In this document: positions 21,394-29,193 of the stretch, one piece after another
Numbering within the stretch: the first letter of the stretch is position 1
How the letters are laid out: each line of letters begins with the position of its first letter
NCBI GenBank assembly: GCA_964577205.1
Contig: CAZNYG010000015.1
Location: 1-33,100 of the forward strand
Length of the DNA stretch: 33,100 bases
Direction of reading: 5' to 3'
Source of the DNA: CAZNYG01 sp964577205
Lineage (GTDB): Bacteria > Elusimicrobiota > Endomicrobiia > Endomicrobiales > CAIRNS01
The notes under the pieces: model-generated
What the model saw: only the letters and a program-made list of their open reading frames with translations
Databases searched by the model: none
What the model was told of the DNA's origin: nothing
Translations under genes and position numbers: made by a program

Positions 21394-23286
21394 ATGAGAT
21401 CCCCTGCAACCTTTGCCGCTGCAGTTCTGCTGGCCGGTGTATCAATGCTTCACGCGGAAGAATCGCCGCTTTTCCTGAGCCTCACCAGGCGCGCCCGCCC
21501 GATAGACGATACGCCGTCCAATGTTTCCGTTGTTACCTCAAAGGAGATCGAGCAGAAAAATGCCCGCACGCTGGGAGAGGCGCTTGCCGGGTTGCCGGGC
21601 GTCGCCCAGGGAACGTATGGAACGTACGGGGGGAACAACAATCTTATGCTCCGCGGATCGTCCGCTGAACAGGTGCTGGTCATGATCGATGGACGGAGGA
21701 TAAACGATCCCGCCCAGGGGCTTGTGGATGCCGGATCCATCCCGGCAGACAATATCGACCATATCGAGATCATCCGCGGCGGCGCTTCCGCCGTCTACGG
21801 TTCGTCCGCTTTCGGAGGGGCGGTCAACATCATCACGAAACGGCAGTACGACCAAACCCCTTCAGTCGACCTGGCGGCATCGTATGGAGATCACAATACG
21901 CGCAGGCTGTCGCTTGCCGCGGGAGCGCGGCAGGGGCCGTTATCGGGATCCATCACCGGAAGCAGCCTTTTATCCGACGGGTGGAGACAGAATTCCGACT
22001 ACGACGGCCGCGACGTATTCGTCCGCCTGGGATATGAAACGAAAGATTACGGTATATTCGATCTTTCCGGATCGGTTTTCAGAAGCGAAACCGGCGTTCC
22101 CGGATTTGGCGCCACCCTCGGCCAGTATAATGGAACCATCGAAAGACAGTCAAGCTCGCCGCGCGCGCGGCAGGACCAGAGTAATCAATATGCCCGGCTT
22201 GAACACCAGATGCAATGGCATAAAGATACGCTGAAAACCGTCGTCTATACGTCCCGCAACAGGACCGACTACAGGGATCCCGACTATTTTTCTGATGATC
22301 GTTACATCAGCATGACATACGGGACCGAAGTGCAGTATGCCGCGGAAAACGGAACGACGGCGGGAGGTGAATGGTGGCAGGACGGTTTCCTTCAGACCAA
22401 CAACATCATCGGAGCCGATACCGTAGACCGCTCCCGCGACTCTTCCGCCGTGTATCTGCTCCATGAACTGCGGCTCGGCGGGTTCAGCGCCATCCCGGGA
22501 ATACGGCTTGACAGCAACTCTTCTTTCGGCAGCATATTCAGCCCGAAGATCACCCTGCTGTACGATATTAACGGGCAATGGAAAGTGTCCGCCAATACCG
22601 GGCGCTCATGGCGCTCACCGACATTCAATGAACTGTACTCGCCGGCGTATTCATATACAGATCTGGACGGTGCGCTCAATACGACGCGAGGCAACGCGAA
22701 CCTTCAGCCGGAGGATGGAATAGCGTCTGATATCGGGGCCCGGTTCTCCGGTAAAGACGTCCAGGGAGCCGTCTCCGCGTTCCTTACACGGGGAAAGAAC
22801 CTGATCAGCTGGCATCAGTCGCTCGCGCCGAACGCGGCCCCGGGATCGCCCGCGTATATCTTCCAGCCCGTCAACATCTCGGGATCCCGCCAGGCCGGTA
22901 TCGAGATGGAGCTCAGCCAGCGCATCATCTCGGGCCTTTACCACCGCGCGAATTATACTTACCTGTGGGCTGAAGACACGGAACGCAACGTCGTGCTGCC
23001 CTATCGTCCCATGCACACGATCAACTATGAGCTCACCTGCCTGTTCTCATGGAACATGAAGGCCAGCGGCACCGTCCGGTATTACAGTGAAACGAAGACC
23101 GGTACCGTGTCGACAGCGGATTCCCTTCCGGGATACACGCTTACCGGTATCCGTATCGCGCAGAAATTCGCCGGAACGGAACTTTGGGTCTCTATTGACA
23201 ACATTGCCGATATACGGTATCAGACCCGCATCGGGTATCCGCTCCCCGGCAGGGCCTTTAGTGCCGGATTGTCAATGAAGCTGTAA
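21394..23286 (+). CDS. btuB: TonB-dependent outer-membrane cobalamin receptor
   Basis: The 630-residue protein has a signal peptide (cleavage near LHAEE, residue 21). The plug domain has PSNVSVVTSKEIEQKNARTLGEAL, a GGNNNLMLRG loop, VLVMIDGRRIND, and IEIIRGGASAVYGSSAFGGAVNIITK. A 22-strand barrel should follow, ending GYPLPGRAFSAGLSMKL. BtuB-type receptors take up B12 using TonB energy; no tonB-exbBD genes are in the window. A distinct TonB box is not obvious. AAGGAG 7 bases before the ATG supports the start. The B12 role rests on position at the end of the riboswitch-led cluster. Confidence 0.9.
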   Translation: MRSPATFAAAVLLAGVSMLHAEESPLFLSLTRRARPIDDTPSNVSVVTSKEIEQKNARTLGEALAGLPGVAQGTYGTYGGNNNLMLRGSSAEQVLVMIDGRRINDPAQGLVDAGSIPADNIDHIEIIRGGASAVYGSSAFGGAVNIITKRQYDQTPSVDLAASYGDHNTRRLSLAAGARQGPLSGSITGSSLLSDGWRQNSDYDGRDVFVRLGYETKDYGIFDLSGSVFRSETGVPGFGATLGQYNGTIERQSSSPRARQDQSNQYARLEHQMQWHKDTLKTVVYTSRNRTDYRDPDYFSDDRYISMTYGTEVQYAAENGTTAGGEWWQDGFLQTNNIIGADTVDRSRDSSAVYLLHELRLGGFSAIPGIRLDSNSSFGSIFSPKITLLYDINGQWKVSANTGRSWRSPTFNELYSPAYSYTDLDGALNTTRGNANLQPEDGIASDIGARFSGKDVQGAVSAFLTRGKNLISWHQSLAPNAAPGSPAYIFQPVNISGSRQAGIEMELSQRIISGLYHRANYTYLWAEDTERNVVLPYRPMHTINYELTCLFSWNMKASGTVRYYSETKTGTVSTADSLPGYTLTGIRIAQKFAGTELWVSIDNIADIRYQTRIGYPLPGRAFSAGLSMKL

Positions 23287-23291
23287 AAAAA

Positions 23292-23320
23292 GTGACAAAA
23301 CGAAAGAAATCAGGTATACT
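23292..23320 (+). promoter_or_regulatory. Promoter ahead of the PHP-glycosyltransferase remnant
   Basis: GTGACA (23292-23297) and TATACT (23315-23320) are 17 bp apart, one mismatch each from consensus. It lies just after the btuB stop and 25 bases before the first remnant reading frame, so it may be the surviving promoter of the broken gene. Confidence 0.55.
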
Positions 23321-23344
23321 ATTAACAATTGGTTTACTTGGTGT

Positions 23345-23769
23345 ATGCCGCGTCAAACCCGCGTACTCGCGGAAAAGCTGTCATACGCAGCCGGGACAGA
23401 AGTAACCGCCTTTTTCCCGGAAGACGGATGCAAGATCCACGTCCTGCTCTATGGCCTCGGCCGGGAACAGTTCAGCCGCGTCATGGGACTCCGCAACGAT
23501 ATCTACGCCCTGCGCAATTATATCCGCGAGATGAACTTATTCTGGGCATGATCCGCTCATGCTCGAAAGATTTGACGAAAGGCAATATCTCACGCGTTGT
23601 CCGCGACACCGCGGGCCTCCTTTCAGGTATCTTCGTGACGGCGCCGTTCCTTGCGGCCTTCCGTCACCTCTGCAACGGCAGGCCGCTTGCCGATAAACTT
23701 GCCGCGCGCTTCCAGCTCCCGAAAAAGCGCCGCCGCGTTCTATGGTTTACCGATTCCATTGCATCATAA
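23345..23769 (+). pseudogene. Remnant of a PHP-domain/GT4 glycosyltransferase gene
   Basis: Two short frames overlap by ATGA at 23548-23551. The first (68 codons) contains GTEVTAFFPEDGCKIHVLLYGL and LRNDIYALRNYIREM. This matches my memory of the middle of the PHP domain in large PHP-glycosyltransferase proteins. The second (73 codons) contains KDLTKGNISRVVRD, GIFVTAPFLAAFRHL and KKRRRVLWFTDSIA, which matches the linker of the same proteins and the very start of their GT4 domain, after which it stops. So the 5' end, a large central part and the whole catalytic GT4 domain are missing. The alternative is a pair of real small genes. The shared order of the two fragments in one known architecture favours decay by deletion. 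Confidence 0.6.
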
Positions 23770-23884
23770 AAGTTCATGTGTCTGCTTTCACGTTGCAACT
23801 CTGCAACATGAGGTTTGTTATTGTCCATCAGTCGTCAATTGGAAATCTTGCGTAACACCAAAGAGTAAGTAACGGCAACATCAT

Positions 23885-23921
23885 AAAAAGCCCGTCTTTC
23901 TTGAAGAAAGACGGGCTTTTT
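23885..23921. terminator. Strong bidirectional intrinsic terminator
   Basis: An 16-18-bp stem runs from AAAAAGCCCGTCTTTC (23885-23900) to its exact inverse ending GGGCTTTTT (23921), with a very small loop and A/T tracts at both ends. It can stop transcription from the left (btuB side) and from the minus-strand GT39-PAP2 gene. The stretch 23770-23884 shows nothing else that I can name. Confidence 0.9.
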
Positions 23922-23924
23922 ATG

Positions 23925-23959
23925 TCCAATTTGCAATTTGATATTTGCGATTTGAAATG
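23925..23959. repeat. 7-bp word array (ATTTG type)
   Basis: Units in 7-bp register include TGCAATT, TGATATT and TGCGATT. The latter two occur in the same order in the btuC-btuD spacer at 20419-20432. It is directly adjacent to the terminator. Confidence 0.75.
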
Positions 23960-24017
23960 CCGTTCTCAGTGCCTTGAAATACGCAACGTTAGTTATGTCA
24001 CATGCGTCATTATACAG

Positions 24018-24038
24018 ACTCACCTGCTCACTTACTTT
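24018..24038. repeat. Short 7-bp word array at the end of the GT39-PAP2 gene
   Basis: Three units (ACTCACC, TGCTCAC and a TTACTTT form) resemble the ACTCACT words at 15291-15341. The minus-strand stop codon (complement of 24032-24034) lies inside it. Confidence 0.5.
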
Positions 24039-26152
24039 TCGCCTATCTTTATCAATCTCATCATGATCAGCGCCACGAGGATGCCGACGACGGCTCCGCC
24101 GAGCACATCGCCGGGGAAATGGCTGCCCACATAGACGCGGGAAAAACCCATGAACAGCGCGAGGGCGTAGAACAGCGGCCAGAACTGCGGGATCTTCGCG
24201 CTGAGATAGGTCGCCACGCTGAAAGCTATCTGCGTGTGGCCCGACGGGAACGATCCCCGTTCAAGCCGTTCGTAAAACGTTATCACCTGATCGCCGAAAA
24301 CCGCCAGCGGCCTGAGCCGTTCGAACGCATCCTTCAGGAAGTGGACCAGAATGCCGCCGACGGCAATGATCCCGACGGCGAGCAGGAACTCCTGCCAGAA
24401 ATGCTCGCGCCTGAACTGACGGAGGATCGCCCCGATCAAAATGACAAGGAATATCAATCCGGTGTTTATGCCAAGGCGGTTATCAAGGCGGGTCAGGTTC
24501 GACATCAAATAATCCACCGATGGCGTATGCATCCTGTGGTTTATCAGCCAGAACAGCTGGTGATCAGCGTTGATCAGTGCCTCCCGCATTCCGAGACGTG
24601 GGCCGAGCATCGCGGAAGTATACTCCCGGGGAAGGCGTTCCGGATCGAACCCGCGCCCCTCGCTGATCCAGAAGATGCGGACCTTTCTACCTTTTCTGAA
24701 GATCTCCACCGTCCTGGCCGGTTCCCACTGCGAGAAAGGAAACACGCTTTCCGGGTCGAGATAAAAATAATCGTTCGTGACGAAGATGCCGTCCCGCCCC
24801 TTCAGGGAGCTCAGATCGCGCTGCCACAGGTCGTAGGCGTCAAGGCGGTCGCTCAGGCAGTACACGCGCGGATGGCCTGGGATATAAAAACTCAGCTGGC
24901 TGGCGATGTAATGACGGTGAGTAAAAACGAACGGCTTCGGCTCTGGTGAGCGCTCGATGATATCCGCGACTGCCTTACCCGCGTCCTCCCAGCCATAAAG
25001 CTCGTTGGTAAGGTCGATCTTTTCCGCCCGGGTAATGCCGTCCTCAAGCCGCTGCGCTTCGGAGCGGGGCAGAAAGATCTCCGGTGGAAGCACCTTGTAC
25101 ATCGCCTGGAGCGGGACAAGTATATTCAAGAGCACGGCAAGGCCGCCCGCACAATAACAGAATACACGGAACCATTTTTTTGCCCACGACGCAACCATTA
25201 GCTGTGCCACGCCTATCGTCAGGGCAAGGTACCCCATAGCCGGCCAGTGGGGCAGTATCTCGTTGAAGCTGGCTATCGACGTGAAAAGGAAGAGCGTTGG
25301 GAACGAAAAAGAGAACACGAACAACGCCTTGCGGTCCCTGTCGCGGAATGCCCGCCACCCCAGGATGAAAAGAGTTATCCAGTAAAGGAAGAAAAGCAGC
25401 GGGGAAACATAGCCCGCCTGAGCCCCCAGGCACTGGCCCAGGAGCGTCGGGGAGAATTTCGGCGCGGCATGGCCGAAGCCGTGGCGCAGCTGGAACCCGA
25501 ACGATACCCAGCCGTTCTCCATGTTCCACAGGATGACCGGAAAAAATACCGCCAGAGAAACGGTCAGCGCGAGATACGGATCATATTTGAGGAACCAGTG
25601 CCGGTGGTGAGGCGACAGGAAATACAGGAATAAGAACAGCGACGGGACCAAAAGTATCGCGTTGTATTTGCAGAGCAGCCCAAGGCCAAGCAGCACCCCG
25701 AGGACATACCACCAGGAACGTTTGCTCGTTTCGATAAGGCGCAGCGTCACCGCGATGAAAGCCATCCAAAGGCAGGCCAGCGGCGCGTCCGGGATCGTGA
25801 TCACCGCTCCAAGAAATGAGAACACCGGAACGATATTAAGCAGCACGGCGGCAAAAAAAGCCACCCGTTCGCCGAAGAGCGACCGCGCCACGCGATAGAC
25901 GAGATAGGAAGTGATAAAGAAGCAGAGAATAGCCGGGAACCGCACCGCGAACTCGTTATTCCCGAAAATAAGGGTGGAGAATTTTATCAGGTAACCGATC
26001 GCGGGAGGATGGTCAAAATAGGAAAGGTCGGGATACCGGCCGTAAGTCCAGTAATGGGCTTCGTCCCCGCTCAGTCCAATGCGGCCAGCGATCAGCAGGC
26101 GTATCAGCGCGGTACAGCCATTAAGTATCCAGAACCAGAGAGAGTAGTTCAT
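24032..26152 (-). CDS. GT39 glycosyltransferase fused to a PAP2 phosphatase domain
   Basis: A 706-residue membrane protein with two enzymatic halves. The N-terminal half is PMT_2/GT39-like: GLSGDEAHYWTYGRYPDLSYFDHPPAIGYL near residue 25, then many hydrophobic helices, and a soluble region at about 370-500. The C-terminal half (about 540-706) is a complete PAP2 domain. It has K607 and RP (614-615) of the KxxxxxxRP motif, PSGH (636-639), and SR (671-672) with His678 and Asp682 of SRxxxxxHxxxD. GT39 enzymes release a polyprenyl phosphate carrier after transfer and PAP2 enzymes dephosphorylate polyprenyl or lipid phosphates, so one protein could both transfer sugar and handle the carrier. Its 5' end overlaps the stop of the sugar-phosphate synthase gene by 4 bases, so the two are coupled. 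The acceptor is unknown. Confidence 0.9.
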   Translation of the reverse strand: MNYSLWFWILNGCTALIRLLIAGRIGLSGDEAHYWTYGRYPDLSYFDHPPAIGYLIKFSTLIFGNNEFAVRFPAILCFFITSYLVYRVARSLFGERVAFFAAVLLNIVPVFSFLGAVITIPDAPLACLWMAFIAVTLRLIETSKRSWWYVLGVLLGLGLLCKYNAILLVPSLFLFLYFLSPHHRHWFLKYDPYLALTVSLAVFFPVILWNMENGWVSFGFQLRHGFGHAAPKFSPTLLGQCLGAQAGYVSPLLFFLYWITLFILGWRAFRDRDRKALFVFSFSFPTLFLFTSIASFNEILPHWPAMGYLALTIGVAQLMVASWAKKWFRVFCYCAGGLAVLLNILVPLQAMYKVLPPEIFLPRSEAQRLEDGITRAEKIDLTNELYGWEDAGKAVADIIERSPEPKPFVFTHRHYIASQLSFYIPGHPRVYCLSDRLDAYDLWQRDLSSLKGRDGIFVTNDYFYLDPESVFPFSQWEPARTVEIFRKGRKVRIFWISEGRGFDPERLPREYTSAMLGPRLGMREALINADHQLFWLINHRMHTPSVDYLMSNLTRLDNRLGINTGLIFLVILIGAILRQFRREHFWQEFLLAVGIIAVGGILVHFLKDAFERLRPLAVFGDQVITFYERLERGSFPSGHTQIAFSVATYLSAKIPQFWPLFYALALFMGFSRVYVGSHFPGDVLGGAVVGILVALIMMRLIKIGEK

Positions 26153-26850
26153 TCGTAATTTTTAAGGCGCAGTTCCCAGACGCGCACAAGGTATTTGAAC
26201 AGTGTGGACGGTTTGAGCTTCGATTCGCCCGCACCGCGGGACATGAACTCGATGGGGACCTCGTCCATGGCCATGCCCCGACGTTTGAGATGGAAAATAA
26301 CTTCGGACACGATGAAAGGATCCCGGGCGGAAAGGAATGGAAGGATCGCTTCCAGCGCCCTGCGGGAAAACAGCCGGTATCCCGACGTCGGGTCCTGCAG
26401 GCTCACGCCCAGCACCGCGGCAAGATAGCGCCGGGCAAAGCCGCTGATGCCGCGCCGCAGGAACGAACGGGCCTCGTCTTTGCCGCCCGCAACGTACCGG
26501 GAACCTATCGCGACGTCCCCTTTTTTTGCCGCTTCAAGGAGGGCCGGGATATACCGGGGATCATGCGAACGGTCGCCGTCCATTTCCACGACATACTCAG
26601 CTCCCAGCTCAAGGGCCTTTTTGAATCCGTCGATCCCAGCCCATCCCCGGCCCCGCCTTTCGGTACGCAGCAGAAGATGAACGCGGGGATCGGCCTGTGT
26701 CATTTCCTCAACGATACGCGCGGTCCCGTCGGGGGAATTATCGTCCGCGACCAGCACCCCTATATCAAGAGGAAGCGCGAGGATATCCTGTATCATCCCC
26801 TTTATGTTGCCCGCTTCGTTATAAGTGGGGATCATCGCGATTATATCCAT
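26149..26850 (-). CDS. Polyprenol-phosphate sugar synthase (DPM1-like GT2)
   Basis: The 233-residue GT-A enzyme has IIAMIPTYNEAGNI at the start, the nucleotide-binding VADDNSPDGTARIV, the metal-binding segment VVEMDGDRSHDPRYIP, and GSRYVAGG, FARRYLAAVLGVSLQDPTSGYRLFSR and GMAMDEVPIEF further on. This is the profile of enzymes making polyprenyl-phosphate mannose or glucose at the cytoplasmic face. No C-terminal membrane domain is present. Translational overlap with the downstream GT39-PAP2 gene indicates donor synthesis and use in one pathway. Confidence 0.92.
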   Translation of the reverse strand: MDIIAMIPTYNEAGNIKGMIQDILALPLDIGVLVADDNSPDGTARIVEEMTQADPRVHLLLRTERRGRGWAGIDGFKKALELGAEYVVEMDGDRSHDPRYIPALLEAAKKGDVAIGSRYVAGGKDEARSFLRRGISGFARRYLAAVLGVSLQDPTSGYRLFSRRALEAILPFLSARDPFIVSEVIFHLKRRGMAMDEVPIEFMSRGAGESKLKPSTLFKYLVRVWELRLKNYE

Positions 26851-26880
26851 AGTTTGATTTTCAGGAAAGACGAATGAGAA

Positions 26881-26942
26881 GCAGTCAGCTTTCAGCTACA
26901 GCCAAAAGCAGTAAGCTGACTGCTGATAGCGAATGCTGAAAA
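26881..26942. repeat. 7-bp word array (GCTGA/GCAGT type)
   Basis: Nine units, eight of 7 bp and one of 6 bp, almost all starting with GC; examples are GCAGTCA and GCTGACT. It occupies the spacer between GT9 and the sugar-phosphate synthase gene and reaches within one base of the GT9 stop. Confidence 0.85.
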
Positions 26943-26943
26943 C

Positions 26944-28071
26944 TCATATTTTCCTGGCTATTGATTTATATGCGTTCCACACCATGTCGGTCGTTATCTG
27001 CCGCATGCAATCGGGGGAAACGTCGCACTCCTGACGGTAACAGCAGATACAGGAAGCGGGGGAAACGACTTTCGTTCCCCGGCCGTACAACTCAATCTCC
27101 GGGGCCGATGTCGGCCCGAAGACGGCTGCCACGCGTTTACCCAGTCCCAGCGCCGCGTGCAGGGCAAGGGTATCGCCGGTGATCAGAACATCGCACAGAT
27201 TGACCAGCGCGAAGAAATCGGGAAGGGGATTATTCGTTCCGGCCGATATCGCCGCTCCCCGGGACTGCCGGACAAGTTTCGCGATCACTTCTTTTTCTTC
27301 CGGTCCGCCCAGCAGGAGCGCCTGGGTCTTTTCAGCCGCCAGCCGGGAGATCAGCTCGCGGTATCCTTCATCCGTCCACTTCTTCAGGCGCCAGCGTTTA
27401 CCCGCGCCGGGATTAATGCCTACGACGCGTCCTTTTAAATGGTGTTCCCTCGCGAACCGGCGCGCGCGCGCCTCCGCTTCAGGGACCAGAGGCGTAAAGA
27501 TCGGATAGTCATTCCGGGTAAGACCCGCTATACGGGCCATCCAGTATTGATATGTCCGCGTGTTCGCCCGTTTCACGTCATCCGCGGCGCTCATCAGCAG
27601 CCATTCGCGGGCAAACCGGTTTGAACAGACGACGCGGCGGCGGCCGTCAAGGCTGAAACCGACGCGTTTTCTTGCCATCGCCATGGTGGCGAGCGTCATG
27701 CTTTCCGGCGACAGGTCCATGTTTACGACCACATCGAAGGAAGATCCAAGCAGGCGCTCGTATATCCTATTATCCTGCGGCCAGATCGCGCCGATGTACG
27801 GATTACCTTCAAGGATGGGCACGGAGACGGGAGAGACGATCCAGGTAATGACGGCGCCCGGATACCGCTCCTTCAGGCCGGGAAGCAGGAACGTAGTGCG
27901 CAGAACATCGCCCATCGCGCCCAGCTTGACGATAAGTATCCTTGTTTTGTTTTTCTGAACCGGTTGAACTACTGGCTGGTAACGCCCGCATCCGCCGCAG
28001 TGGACTCCTTCTTCCTTATGAAAACGGCAGGGACGGTCGAGAGGGAAAAAACGGCAGTCGGCCTTGATCAT
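26944..28071 (-). CDS. GT9 (heptosyltransferase-like) glycosyltransferase with Cys-rich ends
   Basis: The 375-residue protein belongs to the ADP-heptose:LPS heptosyltransferase superfamily. After an N-terminal tail it has TRILIVKLGAMGDVLRTTFLLPGL (about residues 43-66). The C-terminal domain has VVGINPGAGKRWRLKKW, a donor-site LLLGGPEE, and LITGDTLALHAALGLGKRVAAVFGPTSAPEIELYG. The N-terminal tail has Cys at 6, 15, 25 and 28, and near the end come CICC, ECD and DCM. These Cys could form a metal site; this is unusual for enterobacterial WaaC or WaaF but I remember it from candidate-phylum relatives. It acts at the inner face of the inner membrane on lipopolysaccharide-like or other glycans. Divergent from larE. 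Confidence 0.88.
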   Translation of the reverse strand: MIKADCRFFPLDRPCRFHKEEGVHCGGCGRYQPVVQPVQKNKTRILIVKLGAMGDVLRTTFLLPGLKERYPGAVITWIVSPVSVPILEGNPYIGAIWPQDNRIYERLLGSSFDVVVNMDLSPESMTLATMAMARKRVGFSLDGRRRVVCSNRFAREWLLMSAADDVKRANTRTYQYWMARIAGLTRNDYPIFTPLVPEAEARARRFAREHHLKGRVVGINPGAGKRWRLKKWTDEGYRELISRLAAEKTQALLLGGPEEKEVIAKLVRQSRGAAISAGTNNPLPDFFALVNLCDVLITGDTLALHAALGLGKRVAAVFGPTSAPEIELYGRGTKVVSPASCICCYRQECDVSPDCMRQITTDMVWNAYKSIARKI

Positions 28072-28154
28072 TCTTTTGTTTTTTCTCCTTCCTGTTTTGC
28101 CCTCTCATTTTCAAAATTCCGCAGCCTTCGCGTAATTTTGTTATTATCTCATAT

Positions 28155-28183
28155 TTTTAATTTCCGGTCAAATAATGTATAAT
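28155..28183 (+). promoter_or_regulatory. Promoter candidate ahead of larE
   Basis: A perfect TATAAT -10 lies at 28178-28183. The -35 at 28155-28160 (TTTTAA) with a 17-bp spacer is poor. The region between the divergent GT9 and larE genes is markedly AT-rich. Confidence 0.5.
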
Positions 28184-28256
28184 CAAAAATTCCCCAAAAG
28201 GAAAGGTGGAATTTTTGTGCACGCGCTGCGCGCATAATACAAAAAAAGAAGCGGAA

Positions 28257-29081
28257 ATGAAAAATAAATTTAGAACGCTGAAGGACATTATTAAGCGGTA
28301 TAAACGAGTTCTGGTCGCCTATTCTGGAGGCGTGGACTCGACATTCCTCGCCGCCGCGGCCCTCGACACTCTCGGCAGTGGGAACGTCCTCGCCGTGACC
28401 GCCGTAAGCGCGACCTATCCTGAAAACGAACGCCGCGTCGCGGAACGCGTCGCCCGGCAACTGGGCCTGCGGCATCGTTTTATAACGACCGGCGAGCTGT
28501 CGGACGAACATTTTACCGCCAATCCGGCAGACCGCTGCCATTACTGCAAGAACGAGCTCTTCCGCGCCCTTGCCGCTCTCGCGAAGAAGGAAAACATGGC
28601 CCTGCTGGACGGCACGAACTACTCCGACCGGAACGATTTCAGGCCGGGAAGAAAAGCGGCCCGCCGGTGGCGCGTCGCGACGCCTCTTGAGGCGGCGAAA
28701 CTTACAAAGGAAGAGATCCGCCGCCTGAGCAGGCAGCGGAAGCTGCCCACGTGGGATCTGCCCGCCCAGGCATGCCTCGCGTCCCGCGTCCCGTACGGTA
28801 CCCGGCTTACCCCCGAACGGCTCCTGAAAATAGATAAAGGAGAAGAACTTCTACGCAAAACAGGCCTGTCCGTCATACGGCTTCGCGATCACGGCGAAAC
28901 CGCGCGCATCGAGACCTCGCCGGAAGAAATGCCCCGCCTGCTTTGCAAAAGCACCGCTCAAGCGGTTATTCAGGGGCTGAAACGGCTGGGGTGGCGGTTC
29001 ATCGTCATGGACCTCGAAGGATACCGTACCGGATCCCTTAATCCGTCCGCCCGCCGGAAGCTCCGACGGAAGAAATCTTGA
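28257..29081 (+). CDS. larE: LarE-family ATP-dependent sulfur transferase
   Basis: LarE adenylates the nicotinate-derived precursor and inserts sulfur when the nickel-pincer cofactor of lactate racemase is made. The PP-loop is VAYSGGVDSTFL (residues 20-31). Three Cys are visible: C94 and C97 in RCHYCKNELF, and C173 in AQACLASRVPYGTRL. The last matches the position of the sacrificial Cys176 in the Lactobacillus enzyme. A CxxC plus a distal Cys is the pattern expected for the iron-sulfur-dependent form, which would not sacrifice its own Cys. ATG 28257 gives 274 residues, close to the family size; the upstream GTG at 28206 adds 17 residues with poor support. No larA, larB or larC is nearby. Confidence 0.9.
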   Translation: MKNKFRTLKDIIKRYKRVLVAYSGGVDSTFLAAAALDTLGSGNVLAVTAVSATYPENERRVAERVARQLGLRHRFITTGELSDEHFTANPADRCHYCKNELFRALAALAKKENMALLDGTNYSDRNDFRPGRKAARRWRVATPLEAAKLTKEEIRRLSRQRKLPTWDLPAQACLASRVPYGTRLTPERLLKIDKGEELLRKTGLSVIRLRDHGETARIETSPEEMPRLLCKSTAQAVIQGLKRLGWRFIVMDLEGYRTGSLNPSARRKLRRKKS

Positions 29082-29193
29082 CAGGAAGCAGCGAAATTTA
29101 TATAAACAACGATATCCCGGATCGGCCGGAAATAAGTCTTGCGGTTTCGGCCGAAATACATTATAAATAAGGAAACGTTGCAGATCTAAACTC

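Noticed and set aside
23329..23769. One continuous 146-codon frame from 23329
   Set aside because: Its first half is out of frame with the recognisable PHP-like segment, and only its second half (from 23548) resembles a known protein.
24002..24949. A 315-codon plus-strand open frame
   Set aside because: It is opposite the GT39-PAP2 gene, whose catalytic motifs are intact. The antisense frame is rich in His, Gln and Arg with no domain.
28206..28256. GTG start for larE at 28206 with Cys-containing N-terminal extension
   Set aside because: The upstream purine stretch touches the GTG with no proper spacing, and the ATG at 28257 gives the usual family length. It stays possible.
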